From positions 3,198,501 to 3,262,500 of the forward strand of contig JAXDDX010000001.1 of assembly GCA_034670405.1 (NCBI GenBank): a DNA stretch of 64,000 nucleotides, read 5' to 3'. Position numbers and translations under genes: made by a program. This DNA comes from Hoplostethus atlanticus. Taxonomy: Eukaryota; Chordata; Actinopteri; Trachichthyiformes; Trachichthyidae. The notes below the pieces were generated by a model. That model was given only the letters and a program-made list of their open reading frames with translations, did no database searches and was not told where the DNA came from. The stretch's first letter is position 1. Each line of letters opens with the position of its first letter. This document shows, one piece after another, positions 37,183 through 50,268 of the stretch.

Positions 37183-38610
37183 TTATACATCTGTCAGTTT
37201 CCCAGTATATTTCTCAAATGGGTTTAAGTTATGATATCTCATGGTTTCCAAGTCGTCATCGTCCATGTACTCTGATTTGGAGAGCGACTGGTTACTTTTG
37301 TTTGAATCACATTCAGCAAAGGACTGCTGCTGTTGTCCACAGGTCACGTGAACATACTTAACGTTATCATCGTCCTCCTCGTTCCCTCTGTGGTAGAAAT
37401 AATTGAAATTGGATACAATCACGGGGACAGGTAAAGCTATGGTCAAAACCCCGGCGATAGCGCACAAGGATCCGACGAATTTGCCCCAGATAGTGGACGG
37501 ACACATGTCCCCATATCCAACAGTGGTCATCGTCACCACGGCCCACCAAAACGCACCGGGTATACTTGTGAATTCGGACTCGGGGTCTTCTGCCTCTGCA
37601 AAATAAACGGAACTGGAGAATAAAACCACTCCTATTAGCAGGAAGAATATCAACAGTGCCAGCTCTCTCATGCTTGCTTGAAGTGTCTGGCCGAGTATTT
37701 GGAGGCCCTTGGAGTGTCTGGAGAGTTTAAAAATCCTGAAAACGCGGACCAGGCGGATGACCCTCAGTATGGCCAAAGACGCAGCTTGTTGACTGCTGCC
37801 CTCGTTCTCTGCGAGGTCAAGGCCCAGAGTGACGAAATAAGGTACAATTGCGACAACATCTATCAAGTTCATGATGTTTTTAAAGAACGCTGGTTTGCTG
37901 GGACACGAGAGGAACCGCATCAAGAATTCAAAACTGAACCACACAATGCAAAGAGTCTCAACCATGAAAAATGGATCCGTGAACGGATTTTTCCCGTGGG
38001 TACTTCCGTTGACGTGAGTGTCGGGCGCCGGAGAAACTTCTCTGAACTCAGGTAATGTTTCCAAACAGAATATAATGATGGATATTAAAATAACCATAAC
38101 CGACACGATGGCAATTATCCGTGCGGGTCCTGAACTCTCTGGGTACTCAAACAACAGCCATATCTGGCGCTGAAACTCATTGGTAGGCAGCAGACGTTCC
38201 TCTTCCCTCAACAAGCCCTCATCTTCTCTGTAAACCTCTATGGCCGTCTCCTCGAGTTCATAAAACTTGATTTCTTCCATGAATATGTCAACTGGTACGC
38301 TGACAGGCCTCCGAAGCCTCCCTCCCGACTGGAAATAATAGAGGACGGCATCAAAGCTCGGCCTGTTCCTGTCAAAGAAGTATTCGTTTCTCAGCGGGTC
38401 AAAGAAGCGCATCCTTTTGCGCGGGTCTCCCAAAAGCGTGTTTGGGAAGCGCGAGAGGGTCTTTAACTGGGTCTCGAAACGCAGACCGGAGATGTTAATG
38501 ACGACCCTCTCGTTGCATTCGTGGTCTGCTTGTTCCAGATCAGCAGCATCTTGCAGCAACGGAGGACTAACCACAGTCTCGTCGTGGTTCTCCTGAGACA
38601 CCACAGTCAT
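37183..38610 (-). CDS. kcna6: Shaker-type Kv1 channel, kcna6-like
   Basis: Single-exon frame of 475 residues, a plasma-membrane voltage-gated potassium channel subunit able in principle to co-assemble with other Kv1 subunits. T1 domain ([34 protein letters not shown]), S1 ([16 protein letters not shown]), NGS glycosylation site in the S1-S2 loop, intact S4 ([20 protein letters not shown]), TVGYGD filter, S6 PVPV, and a LTDV PDZ ligand are all present, so it should be functional. Assignment to kcna6 rests on the VHVTCGQ tail motif and on position: upstream of kcna1 on the same strand, as KCNA6 is to KCNA1 in human. Against it, the pore exit ([12 protein letters not shown]) is unlike mammalian Kv1.6; Cys370 recalls Kv1.10 and Trp375 recalls fly Shaker. 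The subtype is therefore likely but not certain; the channel family is certain. Confidence 0.85.
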   Translation of the reverse strand: MTVVSQENHDETVVSPPLLQDAADLEQADHECNERVVINISGLRFETQLKTLSRFPNTLLGDPRKRMRFFDPLRNEYFFDRNRPSFDAVLYYFQSGGRLRRPVSVPVDIFMEEIKFYELEETAIEVYREDEGLLREEERLLPTNEFQRQIWLLFEYPESSGPARIIAIVSVMVILISIIIFCLETLPEFREVSPAPDTHVNGSTHGKNPFTDPFFMVETLCIVWFSFEFLMRFLSCPSKPAFFKNIMNLIDVVAIVPYFVTLGLDLAENEGSSQQAASLAILRVIRLVRVFRIFKLSRHSKGLQILGQTLQASMRELALLIFFLLIGVVLFSSSVYFAEAEDPESEFTSIPGAFWWAVVTMTTVGYGDMCPSTIWGKFVGSLCAIAGVLTIALPVPVIVSNFNYFYHRGNEEDDDNVKYVHVTCGQQQQSFAECDSNKSNQSLSKSEYMDDDDLETMRYHNLNPFEKYTGKLTDV

Positions 38611-41600
38611 CTTTTACCCCACTGAGGGTAAAAATCCTTCACTCACCTCCTCGGCCCTCCTTCCCCTTGCTCTTCTCCGTCCCCACTGCTTCTCATAAAG
38701 GCCTGCGCCACCCAACAAGGTAAAATCCTTTTCACTCCTAAGTCCCAACAGCTTGCCACCCAGTTATGTTGTCAGCTATCCAACGTAGCTGTTTTAAAAC
38801 ACTTTAAAACTCTCCTCTTGTCAGGTCAGTGCCTCAGAACAACCAGCTTGGAAGTGCAGAGGGATCTCCACTTGCATAAGCTGTCCTGATGGCTATCATA
38901 TTCACACCATTTTAAACTCCAAAGCCCTCCCCAAGCTGGCTGACCAGATGACACTTGCTGCTGCTGTCCCTCTCTCACTCACTCACTCCACTCTACCAGA
39001 GCAGTGAAGTAAGTAAACATTTAGGCTGGCAAAAAATAATCTTTCTTTTTAATTTTTCCACAAATATTGGCATTGTTACAAACAACAAGTCCCCAGTGTT
39101 GCATTTCTTGCGAGGTCTTTCATACTCAAATGAGAATTAGTCTCTTACCCTGCTGGTCCCTCATTCATGAAAACATATTGCTATTCTTGTCATGGGGGGA
39201 ACCACCAAGTGTACTTTGTGTCACAGCCCACCGTTTTAGAACCAGGAGTGAAGATGAAAGTGACAAATAGATGTTAGTATGTTAGGTGTAGTGGGGATTT
39301 TCTCCAGCTACCTATTAAATTTGCACTTCCAGTATGAAATAATCAGAGTTCTTTAGAGCGCAGAGCCTCACATAACCAGGGGCCCTCCTGGACCACGCCA
39401 GTGGAAACTGCTGGCTTGACTGACACTTGAGTAGCCAGGGAGGATAGTGTCTTGAGGAAGCCGCAGCCAAAATAATAATTCACCGTTCACAGAACTTAAA
39501 GGGTTCAGTTTTACAACTTGGAACATGGAGACCCCCGAAGGATGTGACCTATCCTTGGGGTCACTGAGATACTGGGGTGTAAAAAAACAGCTTAATTTAC
39601 ACCCAATTATGGGTTTATTCTTCGTAGTTCCTTTTCAGTCTCAACCGGACCGTAGCTTTTAGACCTTACTTTAGAGATTTGGCGTAAACTGTAAACAGGA
39701 TAAAACTGTAAAACTTTTGCCCCACACAAGTTCAAGGTCTAATTTCTCTCATGCTGTTGTGTAAAAAACATAAAGATAAAGTTTGATTCTTCTTCTCATA
39801 CTCTTTGAAGGTTGAATGATAAATAAGCTAAAATATACTGCTCAAGAATACAGAGTAGAGTTATATGTACACCACAACAGATTCTGATCTATTTATAGCT
39901 CAGTTTTTTTCTACTGCCATTGCTTTCATGAAGCTGTATCAGTTACCGCCCATACTGTAGTTGTAAAAGACACAGGAGTACAGCAATAATGGCACAGCAG
40001 TGCTGACCAGAGTTACAAAAACCAACCCCGACTGTCAATATCTATGGGGACGTTGTGTCGTTGTAGGACTTTCGATCTGGTTAACAACCATAAGATCCAC
40101 AGAGGAGCACAGCTTTACTCAACAAGGGTTGGGTGTCAGAGTCAAATGTCAGTGTCAGGACATGGTACCGCCCGCTGCTAATGTGTTAGCATATAGTGGT
40201 CACCAAAAAACTGCCTGGGGTCAAGCCAAGGGGTCAGGCGTTGACCGTATCCAGGGAGACAAACAAACAACAACCAGACTGAGGAAAGGCCACGTCATTC
40301 TGATAAATGGGTCGGAATCAAAAAAGGCCCCAAGAATGCAAGATTCATTACCCAGTTTCATTTTTTGTCATTGGTCAGTGGTGTTTTTCTCTCAAGATAC
40401 CTTTGTCCCAGTCTAGATCCCAAACCTTTTAGGCACATTGTCCAAATCTGCTATTTGATATTTTTTATTAATCAAATCAGAGAATAGTCTTTATATGTAC
40501 CTTGATGCCATCGGGGTCTCCTGCATTCATAGGTTGCAACATTCATAATGATACATATATGATTTTAGATTGGTATGTGTGCAGATGTAATGGTGACTGT
40601 ATTGACACTTGAGCTCGGGACACAGATGCCATAGAGCCTGCAGGGTGCATGAACGCTGTCAGCCAGGAACATCCCACTGTTTTGAAAGGCTCGACCTAAG
40701 AATGCAGGAGACCCCGCAGTAACAAGATATTGTGAATTCATTCAGACTAAAAGAAAACACGTGGCTTCTTGTCATTCTTACACACTGCAAAAAAATAACA
40801 TATTTACTAACGCTACCAAGCAAATCCATGATCACTGGTATTGATGTGAAGTAATTACTCATTAAAGCCTTTCTCCAGTATCACCCCTTTCAAATTTCGA
40901 AACCACTTGGAAAGCAGTTCGAAAATGTATGTCTGATTATTTCCACCAATCACAGTCCCAGTCAAAAGCTGTGTCTTTTTTTGATTGGTAGAAATCATCT
41001 ACTTTGCCTTGTAAACTAATGATTAACTCACAAGGCAATATATGAAAATGTTGATATTGTCTTTGAGGTTGGTGGAGGGGGACTTGCTAGTGTAACAATA
41101 GCATGATGGAAATTATTCAGTATAACTGTCTTGAGTTGTTATGAAATAGAAGTTTCCTTATTAACATTATGATTGATTAATTGATCACCTTGATATCAAA
41201 GACCTGTTAATACTAGTGATCACATGGTGCATCAACGTCCCAACATCTAGATATTTTGAAACACAAGAAGGTTTATTCCCTAGAAAGGACCCCATGGTTT
41301 TTTTTTAACAATTGCATCTATCCCCTAAAGCTTGTCTTTGTCTAAATATAGACAGGATGAGTTTCCTTCCTTGCCCATTAAAGACATGAGGTAATCAGGA
41401 ACTTGTGTCGGTGACTCCCTTGGCTTTCACCCCCTCCTGAACTCCAGGCCAAGTATTTACAAAGCGTGTGTGTATTTCTGTAAGTGTGTATCCGGCGTTG
41501 CTGTTAGTACGATTGGTGAATGAACACATGTGCATATCGTTTGTGTGTGTGTGTGTGTTATAAATTGGAAGAGGATTTTTAGAAGGTCAGCCCCACTAGT

Positions 41601-42540
41601 CAACAGCTCCTTTGGATCACGTCATTCTAGTGCCAGCTATGCTGCTGGAAATGAAGTAGGGGGCATTTGACCTGTTCTGATGTATGCTCTGTAGGGCAAG
41701 TGATGACAGCGTCTCAGAGACTGGAATGAGTCTATAGAAGTAGGGCTAAATCTGGTACGCTGCTGATTCAGGCTATCTTTCCTTTAGCCTATAGACTACT
41801 ATGTTCATCAGGGATCTGATAGTAGTAATTACAAATGACATTTTACAGAGAATGAAACTCAAGACAGAGATGGAAACATTAACGTCCCATAGGAAAGCAA
41901 AATCCAAGAAGAGATCTCATATTTATACCTTTTATTTCTCCTAGATACAAATGGGCTATTTTTAACCACTAGCCACTAAGATGAGACTGAAGGTATTTTC
42001 AACTGAAGAGAAACAACCACATGTAAGCTCATGTTGATCTCACTCTGATCAAAAGAGATCCCCAAATGGTCTTAAATGAGTGTCATTTACATGTCTCCAT
42101 GTATGAGACCGTGAGATTAGAGGAAGATCTCAAAGAAAACTCAATTTGATATTTCATGACTCCTACGATTTGGGTGCTTCTTCTCAAACATGCACAGTTT
42201 TCATATACTGCTGCATTTTCCTGTTGTAGGAATGGGGGCAGTATAGTAGGAACTTGTTACTATTATATATGTCACGTTAGCATCTTCACATCTTCCCTCT
42301 GTTATCTCCTCCTTGCTCCTAAGAGGGTTTTAGGAGAAACACTTCAGATGTAGGTGATCACAAAATGAAACAAAATTGAGATCTTCCCTATTTGATGAAG
42401 ATGATGAAGAAAAGACGACTGAGCAAAAGACTTTTCCTCCAGGGTTGCACTGCCCGAGGATTAGACATATGCTTTGCTAGGCCTGCCTGGGTTGTGTACA
42501 AATAAAGTGCCAATGCTTATGTTTACTCAATGACAACGAA
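38611..42540. other. Upstream of the kcna6-like gene; intergenic
   Basis: No gene recognised. The first few hundred bases should include the promoter of the minus-strand channel gene. A lone EnSpm-type end may lie at about 40783. Confidence 0.5.
40783..40812. mobile_element. Possible solitary EnSpm-type terminus
   Basis: CACTGCAAAAAAATAACATA resembles the end of the MITE at 21945. I could not find its inverted partner nearby, so this is either a broken element or chance. Confidence 0.25.
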
Positions 42541-42544
42541 CCAA

Positions 42545-42790
42545 GAAAGATGGCGCGGCCGTGTCTAGACGCCGTCGTGGTAGCTCCGCGTCTTACTGTG
42601 ACATTGTAAACATTGTAAATATTGTAAACATTGTAAACATTGTAAATATTGTGTTGGTTTTTTTATTGTAAATAGTGTGAACCTGTTATTTTGCCCTTTG
42701 CACATTTCTGCTGAGCATTGCCACTTTACATTTCACTGCACACCTCGTGTGTGTATGTGACAAATAAACTTCTTGAAAACTTCTTGAATC
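42545..42790 (+). mobile_element. Short non-autonomous L2-type element, 5'-like piece joined to LINE 3' end
   Basis: From about 42593 the sequence matches, in opposite orientation, the 3' end of the LINE at 47757-49760: shared TTACTGTGACATTG, TATTGTGTTGGTTT, ATTGTAAATAGTGTGAACCTG, and the stretch around CTGCTGAGCATTGCCACT down to GTGTGTATGTGACAAATAAACTTCTTGAA. In front of it is a GC-rich block starting AAGATGGCGCGGCCGTG, of the style found at LINE 5' ends. Between them lies a 9-bp tandem repeat, ATTGTAAAC/T, about five copies. No protein is coded. Confidence 0.65.
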
Positions 42791-45700
42791 TTGAATGAAG
42801 CTTATAGATATGGGGTGTACATGTTAGTCTTGTCTTGTCTCAGTGTTGTCTCTTCAATGTATGTAGCTGAAATGCGAGGAGCAAGTGCAACTGCCTCTAA
42901 TTAAGAGTGTGAAAGTGTTTGGCTAATCAAGCCTAAGCTGTGTTTATGCTATTCCCATTACCCCCTGTGCAAGTGAGCAGAGGACGCAGGCTCTTCACCC
43001 AGAGGTGTCTGAGGCCAGGGCTTCCACTCTGGAAAGGGGATACGCCAGCCAAGCTCCTTGCCAGTTCCTGAGTTTTGATAGCCACCAATTTTAGACTGCA
43101 TCTGAAGTTGATGTTCATGTTTTTGCTGATAGGTAACCAGGCATGTAGCGAGATATGAAACTGGACACCCCAGATCCGGAGGGAAGGGTTCCTTGGAATT
43201 ACCTCCGCATGTCCCGTCCCGCGTCACCCTCCGGATTACTATTTCACTCCTTGATTTCGTCCACAATCCAGGCTGCAGCAACTGCAGGGGGATCAGTTCC
43301 AGAAGAGAAGCACACATGGGTTGTTCATCAAGGATGGCATCAAAGGTCTTGAAACTTCATTTGTGTTTTGTAGTAACTCATATATGATTCTAGTCCCGTC
43401 TCCCAGCTGAATGAAGTAAAAGAACAGTAAAATATAAGTTCTTATTGACTTTTATCAGTATCAAGTCATGAGTGTAAACAATCTTCATTGTCTGAGCCTC
43501 AACCAGAATATTTCCAAACAGCATTTAACAATACACAGGATCTGACATAACTATACCTAGAGCTATTTTTGGGTGACAACATACGTAGATCCGTGCTTGG
43601 AAATTAGAAGTAAGTGGAGTGGATGTATGTGATTTGGGATCACCAGCAGGACATCGCCTATGTTTTGATGATTGAGGATCATGACTACTCCAAAACCACA
43701 CTGATCAGAACTATACACATCTACACAACCCTGTAAATACAACTACAAATCATTTCTAACCTCTCCCTTGGTCACAACAACATGAGACTACTGGCCCTTC
43801 TGCCTTGAAATGGCCCACTCACCAGCTCAGAAACCAAATTGCACCAGAAAACAGTAAGCTTGATCATGTAAAACAATTATTCCAAAAGCTGAGAAGGTTG
43901 TATTACTAGTACTACCCACTTCTGCTGACATAGCAAAGTCCTCATATATCATATATCATATATACAGTAACTCCTGTCATGGGATAGATTTCCATGCTTT
44001 GAACCACAACTGGTATCTCGGCTCTTTGTGGCTGCTTCAGAAGATGCCCTTGTCACCATAATACTGGACAGTGAATCCTTAACTTCCTGAGTAAACTAAT
44101 GGTGGATGTAGCTTCGTGGTACACCCTGTACCATGGCTTTCCAGCCTCACTGTTCAGCCTCAGAGGCCAACTCAGTACACCTAAACCTTTTTCTTTCATA
44201 TGCCCCATCTACTGCATCTTTGCGTGTTACAGTGAGCTCTACAAAGTTAACAGACTGCTGATGTTGGACCACAACACTAGGTCAGGTCTTTGGCTGGTGC
44301 TGACGGGACTGCACTGTGCTGGCCTGGCCTGTGTCTGCTGCATTTCCCAACCCTAGCTTCCCCTAATTCCCCTGCCTTGTGCCTACTCAGTAATAAATCT
44401 TTCCTGGCTTCGTCACCTTTACCTAGAATGCCAATTCAGTGCAGAGAGTTGTGTTTCCTGAAGAATTAGTTTCTCTTCATTTACTCTCAACTGCTAGTGC
44501 TAGGGACTTCAACGCTTGGTTAAGATCAATTTTACATCCTGATATCCCGGTTATATCTAATTGTTGCTGTTTCTGAGCACAGAGGACATGTGGGGTATTC
44601 ACCTAGCCACCTGGTAAGGTTTTGGGGTAATGGCAGAATAATTGCCATATCATCTATATGTGTCCTGATGGGTGGAAGGTAAATCCCTCTCTGCTCTCTA
44701 GAGGGGAGATTTTGCACCGTGCCATGATACCAATTTCTAGGCACTGCCATGGTAAATTCCAAAGTTGTTAAGCATATTTGTATGTCTTGGAAATAACCTC
44801 TAACCAGATTTTCACATTTTGCACTCAGAAAAAGAAAAAGCTACCAAAAGCTACCCACAGGAGGTTGTGTGGTAATGCAAATGCATTTTCCAGGAGCTGA
44901 AAAACAACATGGACATTTCTCTTCTGTTGTTTGGCTGATTCAGTTTGCTGACAAATCTGTTCGCTACCTTTCCGACCCTCTGCCTGACAGTCATCCCACA
45001 GTTCCCTGTATTTTAATACACCTGGCTTCCACCACTTGTAAAGGGAGAAAATAGGAAGACCGTGCACATTTTCACCATGCAGCCTTAATGTGTTTAATAT
45101 TGTACTTGCACCCAGTACTTTTCTGGAGATCACATTACATCACCATCATGTTTTTCAACTACCAAGCACAGCACAGTAAGTCTATTGAACCCCCACCTAT
45201 AAATCCAAATCAAGGATTTATACTCCTGTTTGTATGTGTATATAGATGTTGTATTTTCAGCTTTCACCAGAGCTGTAATTGAATCCAGCTCAAAGAGCAA
45301 CCCTCTGCTATGGAACCTTTGAGACTCCTATAAATAAACAGGCAACACTCCTTCAACACTTGCCTATATGGCACATGGAATGATTAGCTCATGGCAACAG
45401 GCCTCTGATCTTACAGTGTGTAGCCACAACCATTTTCTGTCAGCCATGTGCATAATTCAACTAGTGGAGTGTGTCAAGAATTCTGCCTCTTCAAAATTCA
45501 CGATATAGTTGAATTATGCTGTAGATGGGCCTTCAGGTTACACAGATTGATTAACTAATGTCTTTTTATGACACTGCAGCATGATGTAGTGTAAAAAACA
45601 CTCCAACAAATAAGGACCTGACAGGTAGGCCAATATTGCTCTGATATTATTGGCCTATCATTTATTTGTAGTGGTGCATCGATGATGCAAAAAATGAGGT

Positions 45701-47756
45701 TTGAGAGCAACCATTTAGATATGTCTTTTACATTGTAACTCTAGACCAGTGAGAAAAAGGAAAGGAAAGGAAAGAAGAGAATGATAATAAATGGCCAGAA
45801 GGCAACACGTCTCATGGTATATTTGAGGCTTACAGTATTTCAACAAATGGAAGTAGGCTATCTCACCAGACTAAACTTAATTTTATATCTTTGCAGGTCA
45901 CAGATAGTAAAAGGGCATTTGACCCATAATGCAACTTACCTACTCTTGCACCTACCTTGAGTGCAATTTTCACTATAGTCTTCGGTTTGCAAGAAATTTG
46001 ATTGTATTGCTAAGTAAGTGCGATGTTCACTGACTTAACTTTAATGTTAGCTGCTATGAATAAAAATAAAAACTATAAAACTATAGTTTTATATACTACA
46101 AATAGCTAATAGTTAGTATACTGTAGTAGTTAAATATACTACAAAACTAAACAAAAAAAGTTGCCCTTTTGCTAAGGGAAGAAGTGATTGATAAGGCTGT
46201 GTCTACATTGTTAAATTGCTAACTCTTGGTTATTTAATGTTAAATGATAATGATAAATATGAAAGAGTGGGTGCTGTCATTTTAATGAACTTGTCTGGAC
46301 AGCCTGCATCATGTAGTAGATACATAGCAACCAGGCCAGGGAGTTTTAAGTGACAGAGTAATTGAATTACATTCTGGCAGCAGCTCCACGGTAGATGCTC
46401 TGGAAATAGGTCCTGCAACCATTTTAGAAATTATGTGATTTGCTGGGTTTTCCTGAGTCGACAAACCTTGAGGGTGTCCAGGCCTAATGACCAGACTATT
46501 TATTTCTCCAATAGATAGATGGACAAGGACATGAGGAAACATTGCGATAGAAGGACTGTAAATCACAACCATCAGAGATAAAAGAATGTCTCTGCTACCT
46601 TTATATTCCCTCCACAGGAATCAGGACGAGTGGTCACCCGAGATTGAAAGTCAGATGCCCACCAAAGAGAGGTGGAGTACACAGAACAGCAATACACAGA
46701 TCAGCACTGGCAGTCTAACCGTCATCTACATGTTCAGCCAACTCTAGCTTATCTTTTCACACAGATTTCTTTAAACACAAGTTCTTTCATTAACCAGAAC
46801 TAATCAGGCGGTTTTTGAGATCCAGAAAATGAGGGAAGTATCCCGACTCCTCCAATACCACCGGAAATTAAAGGGATATGGTCTGTTAATGTATAGTGAA
46901 AGGATGGAATGAAGACCTATAGACACTCTCTGTTAAAGTACTGTGAGGCCCATGCCATTTCAACATTTTATTTCCATTATTATTAAAGATGCAATGAAAT
47001 GGAGGTATATGTAATAGTTCACTGATATATATAATTCAATGTTATAGAGACATACAACACATTTCTAAACATGCTTCTGTCTATTTGATATTTTTGATCA
47101 CAGTGAAGGAGAACTTCCTTTTGAGTGTTGGTGGAGGCCAGCACCTGAAGCCCCACTACTGTAGACTCCACACTGTTGTTTGAAGGATAATTTGAAAGTG
47201 GCAAGCTCTTGAAATCTGTCAAAATATCAAGCCAGGCTATGTTTCACAGAGCAATTTCAAACTGTGAATAGGCACTCTAACATTTGTTGACATAGCGTCT
47301 TGTTGCCTTTGTATATTTTTGGGGGGTTTTCAGAGGTGAATTTGATCATGAGCTTTCTCTGCAGACCAACCTCTTCACTGCAAAGTACATTCAAGGTCAG
47401 GAACACTCGAGCATGTGTGCGTTATTGCTTCACCATATCCAACATACAGATGATCAGTCTGCACAAACCAGGCCAGCTGCCCTCACTCTACCCTGAAGAG
47501 AAGGCCAAATGTCAGGGGGTGGGCTGACATAGGGTGAGCCGGGATGTCTCCTATTACCTCTCTACCCAGCCTTGCTACTCCCTCTCCTAATCCTTTCACT
47601 TTCCTACGAAACCTACTACCTGGCCCACTGCAACTCAACTGCAACTACAGGCCCATCCCCAAAGACTCCTTCCCCCACTGTGTGTGTTACAGAAGTACTG
47701 CTGTTTAAATCCCTTTCCCCATGGACCAATAACAATGGAACAAGTAGTACATAATC
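42791..47756. other. Intergenic; no gene seen
   Basis: Short unrelated open frames only. Noted structure: an AAAGG-like pentamer run at about 45757-45776, a small hairpin with arms TAGGCCAAT/ATTGGCCTA near 45627-45656, and an AT-rich inverted repeat at about 46070-46100. Confidence 0.5.
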
Positions 47757-49762
47757 AAGTTCAAGTTCAAGTTCAAGAAGTTTATTTGTCACATACACAC
47801 ACGAGGTGTGCAGTGAAATGTAAAGTGGCAATGCTCAGCAGAAATGTGCAAAATAACAGGTTCACACTATTTACAATAAACCAACACAATATTTACAATG
47901 TCACAGTAAGAGCTCTATATAAAAAACAACACAATATTTACAATAAGAGCACTTTATAAAAATATAGTAAAAAAGGGAAATTGTATGTATGTAATATAAT
48001 ATAAATTATAAATGATGTGTAGTCTTTACCTAAGTGTGTGTGTGCATAAGAGGGGCAGTGTGTGGGTCTTGGTGGGGGCCCTGGTGAGGTCAGAGTTCAC
48101 AGTCCTGATGGCCTGAGGAAAGAAACTCCGTCTCAGTGTCTCTGTTTTGGCAGCATGACTACGGAGGCGCTTGCCTGACTGCAGCAGCTGAAACAGACCG
48201 TTGTTAGGGTGGTGAGGATCCTTCATGATCCTGCAGGCTCTGGTTCTGCACCTCCTGGTGTATAAGTCCTGCAGGGTGGGGAGTGTAGTTCCAATAGTGC
48301 GTTCAGCCGAACGCACTACTCTCTGTAGAGCCTTCCTGTCCTGAGCGGAGCTGTTGCCGAACCAGGCAGTGATGCTTCCTGTCAGGATGCTCTCTACAGC
48401 TCCAGAGTAGAAGGACTGAAGGATCCTCCGGGAGACTTTAAATTTCCTCAGTTGCCTGAGGTGGTAAAGGCGCTGCCTTGCCTTTCTCACCAGAGTGTCT
48501 GTGTGTGAGGACCATGTCAGATCTTCTGTGATGTGGACTCCCAGGTATTTATACCTGCTCACCCTCTCCACAGTAGTCCCATTAATCCCCAGTGGTGAGC
48601 ACGTCCTCTGTTGTTGTGTCCTCCTAAAGTCCACAATCAGCTCCTTAGTTTTGGTGACATTCAAGAGGAGGCTGTTGTCCTGGCACCAGAGTGACAGATC
48701 AGCAACTTCCTCCACGTAGGCCTTCTCGTCGTTTTCGGAGATCAGGCCCACCACCACTGTGTCATCCGCAAACTTAATGATGGAGTTGGAGCTGAACCTG
48801 GCCACACAGTCATGTGTGTACAGGGAGTACAGTAGGGGGCTGAGGACGCAACCCTGGGGGGATCCTGTGTTCAGGGTGAGGGGGTTGGAGGTGTGTCTAC
48901 CCACCCTGACCACCTGGGGCCTGGCGGTCAGGAAGTCCAGGATCCAGGCACACAGGGGGGTGTTCAGTCCCAGCTCAATCAACTTGCCAGCCAGTCTGGT
49001 GGGGACTATGGTATTGAAAGCTGAACTATAATCAATGAACAGCAGTCTCACATAGCCCCCCTTCCGGCTGTCCAGGTGAGAGAGTACCTGGGAGACAGCA
49101 TCATCCGTGGATCTGTTGGGACAATAAGCAAACTGCAGCGGGTCCATGGAGCAAGGGAGGAAGGCGCAGATGTAATCCTTTATCAGCCTCTCGAAGCATT
49201 TCATGACCACCGAGGTGAGGGCCACCGGTCGGTAGTCATTCAAGCATGCTGGAGAAGCATTCTTGGGCACAGGGACAATAGTGGATCTCTTGAAGCAGGC
49301 GGGGACCACAGACTCAGCCAGGGAGATGTTGAATATAGTGGTGAACACTGGAGCTAGCTGATTAGCACAGGTCTTCAGTACTCGCCCAGATATGCCATCC
49401 GGACCAGCAGCTTTCCTGGTGTTCACCCTCGTCAGAGCCCTCCTCACACTGTGCTCAGTCACAGAGAGTGTGTGTTCATCCCCAGCGGTAGAACTCACTC
49501 CGGCTGCGCTAACGGTGATGTTGTTAGCCGGCGAGCTAGCACTGTTGTTGCTAGCCTCAAATCGTGCATAAAATGAGTTCAGGTCCTCCGCTAGGGATGC
49601 GTCGGCACTCACAATTGCGGGGGGTCTGCCCTGGTAGTCCGTTATAGTCCGTAGCCCCTGCCATAGGCGTCTGGTGTCGCGCTGCTCCATCTGCGACTCC
49701 ACTCTGTCCCTATACCTCCTCTTGGCCTCCTTCACCGCCCTTCTCAGTCCATAGGACTTTAT
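47757..49762 (-). mobile_element. 5'-truncated L2/Maui-type LINE
   Basis: About 2.0 kb. The 3' end, on the minus strand, is a short tandem repeat (TTGAAC units at 47757-47778) and not poly-A, as usual in the CR1/L2 group. The 5' end breaks off in the reverse-transcriptase linker region, so the endonuclease half is missing. The 3' UTR is 47757-48025. The 5' boundary is estimated from where similarity to LINE protein stops. Confidence 0.85.
48026..49762 (-). CDS. LINE reverse transcriptase, 5'-truncated ORF2
   Basis: The open frame runs from 49774 to 48026 (582 residues) without a stop. The LINE-derived part starts at about 49762; the first few residues come from flanking DNA. Visible: thumb-side linker [16 protein letters not shown], the TRKAAGPDG and NDYRPVAL blocks of L2/CR1 reverse transcriptases, [26 protein letters not shown], the catalytic [10 protein letters not shown], the [13 protein letters not shown] block and the C-terminal AWFGN...R domain. 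The apurinic endonuclease domain and any ORF1 are missing, so the copy cannot move by itself. Lack of disabling mutations argues for a fairly recent insertion. Confidence 0.85.
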   Translation of the reverse strand: MKSYGLRRAVKEAKRRYRDRVESQMEQRDTRRLWQGLRTITDYQGRPPAIVSADASLAEDLNSFYARFEASNNSASSPANNITVSAAGVSSTAGDEHTLSVTEHSVRRALTRVNTRKAAGPDGISGRVLKTCANQLAPVFTTIFNISLAESVVPACFKRSTIVPVPKNASPACLNDYRPVALTSVVMKCFERLIKDYICAFLPCSMDPLQFAYCPNRSTDDAVSQVLSHLDSRKGGYVRLLFIDYSSAFNTIVPTRLAGKLIELGLNTPLCAWILDFLTARPQVVRVGRHTSNPLTLNTGSPQGCVLSPLLYSLYTHDCVARFSSNSIIKFADDTVVVGLISENDEKAYVEEVADLSLWCQDNSLLLNVTKTKELIVDFRRTQQQRTCSPLGINGTTVERVSRYKYLGVHITEDLTWSSHTDTLVRKARQRLYHLRQLRKFKVSRRILQSFYSGAVESILTGSITAWFGNSSAQDRKALQRVVRSAERTIGTTLPTLQDLYTRRCRTRACRIMKDPHHPNNGLFQLLQSGKRLRSHAAKTETLRRSFFPQAIRTVNSDLTRAPTKTHTLPLLCTHTLR

Positions 49763-50007
49763 TAAACAAAACATGTAACTTGTACCCTGTCAGTCCCGAG
49801 GGGGCATGAGGCATGTGCTGCTGCGCTGTGACCTCAAGTAAGCAGCGGTACCCAATGTATTGTTGTACCCAATGCCAGCCAAGAAACTCCCACATGAGCA
49901 AACCTTCCCTTTGATGCTGAACAACAATTGTCCTGAAACTTATTTTTTCTCTCTCTGTCTCTGCCAGCTTCCTACAGGAGCTGTAGCTAGCTGCTAACCA
50001 GCACCAA

Positions 50008-50268
50008 ATAGGTGCTGGCTGCCAGACTGAAGGCCAGGAGGAACTGGTAGACCTTACAGGAAGTGTCGCCCAGAGGCCAGGAGTGGCTGACGGCAGAGTG
50101 CAGGGTGAAGGGGCTGAGCAGCAAGGTGAGGAAGTCAGGCAGAGTCATGCATGAGTAGGAGGATGTCTAGGCGGTTTTTACGCAGGGTGTTGTACTTGGC
50201 AAACAAAGAGAAGACCGGCAGGTTGGCACAGAACCCAATGCCCAGGATCACTCCGCAGGTACAGGCAA
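50008..50268 (-). pseudogene. Duplicated fragment of the neighbouring GPCR gene
   Basis: Corresponds to 53029-53288, the first-to-third membrane segment part of the receptor's coding exon, in the same orientation. I count nine substitutions and one extra base over about 260 bases, roughly 96 percent identity. The extra base near 50144 breaks the frame just before the second membrane segment. Neither a start codon nor the rest of the gene is present. A perfect 19-bp direct repeat, 49989-50007 and 50269-50287, brackets the fragment. Confidence 0.85.

Noticed and set aside
37678..38055. 125-codon plus-strand frame
   Set aside because: Antisense shadow of the kcna6-like channel.
44099..44356. 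85-codon open frame with two hydrophobic stretches
   Set aside because: It looks a little like a multi-pass membrane protein exon, but there are no convincing flanking splice sites, no neighbouring exons and no family that I can name.
45627..45656. Hairpin with arms TAGGCCAAT / ATTGGCCTA as a possible microRNA precursor
   Set aside because: The arms are only about nine bases long, too short for a microRNA precursor.
49710..49901. Minus-strand frame upstream of the LINE
   Set aside because: It is in a different frame from the reverse transcriptase and shows no LINE protein similarity; it is flanking DNA.
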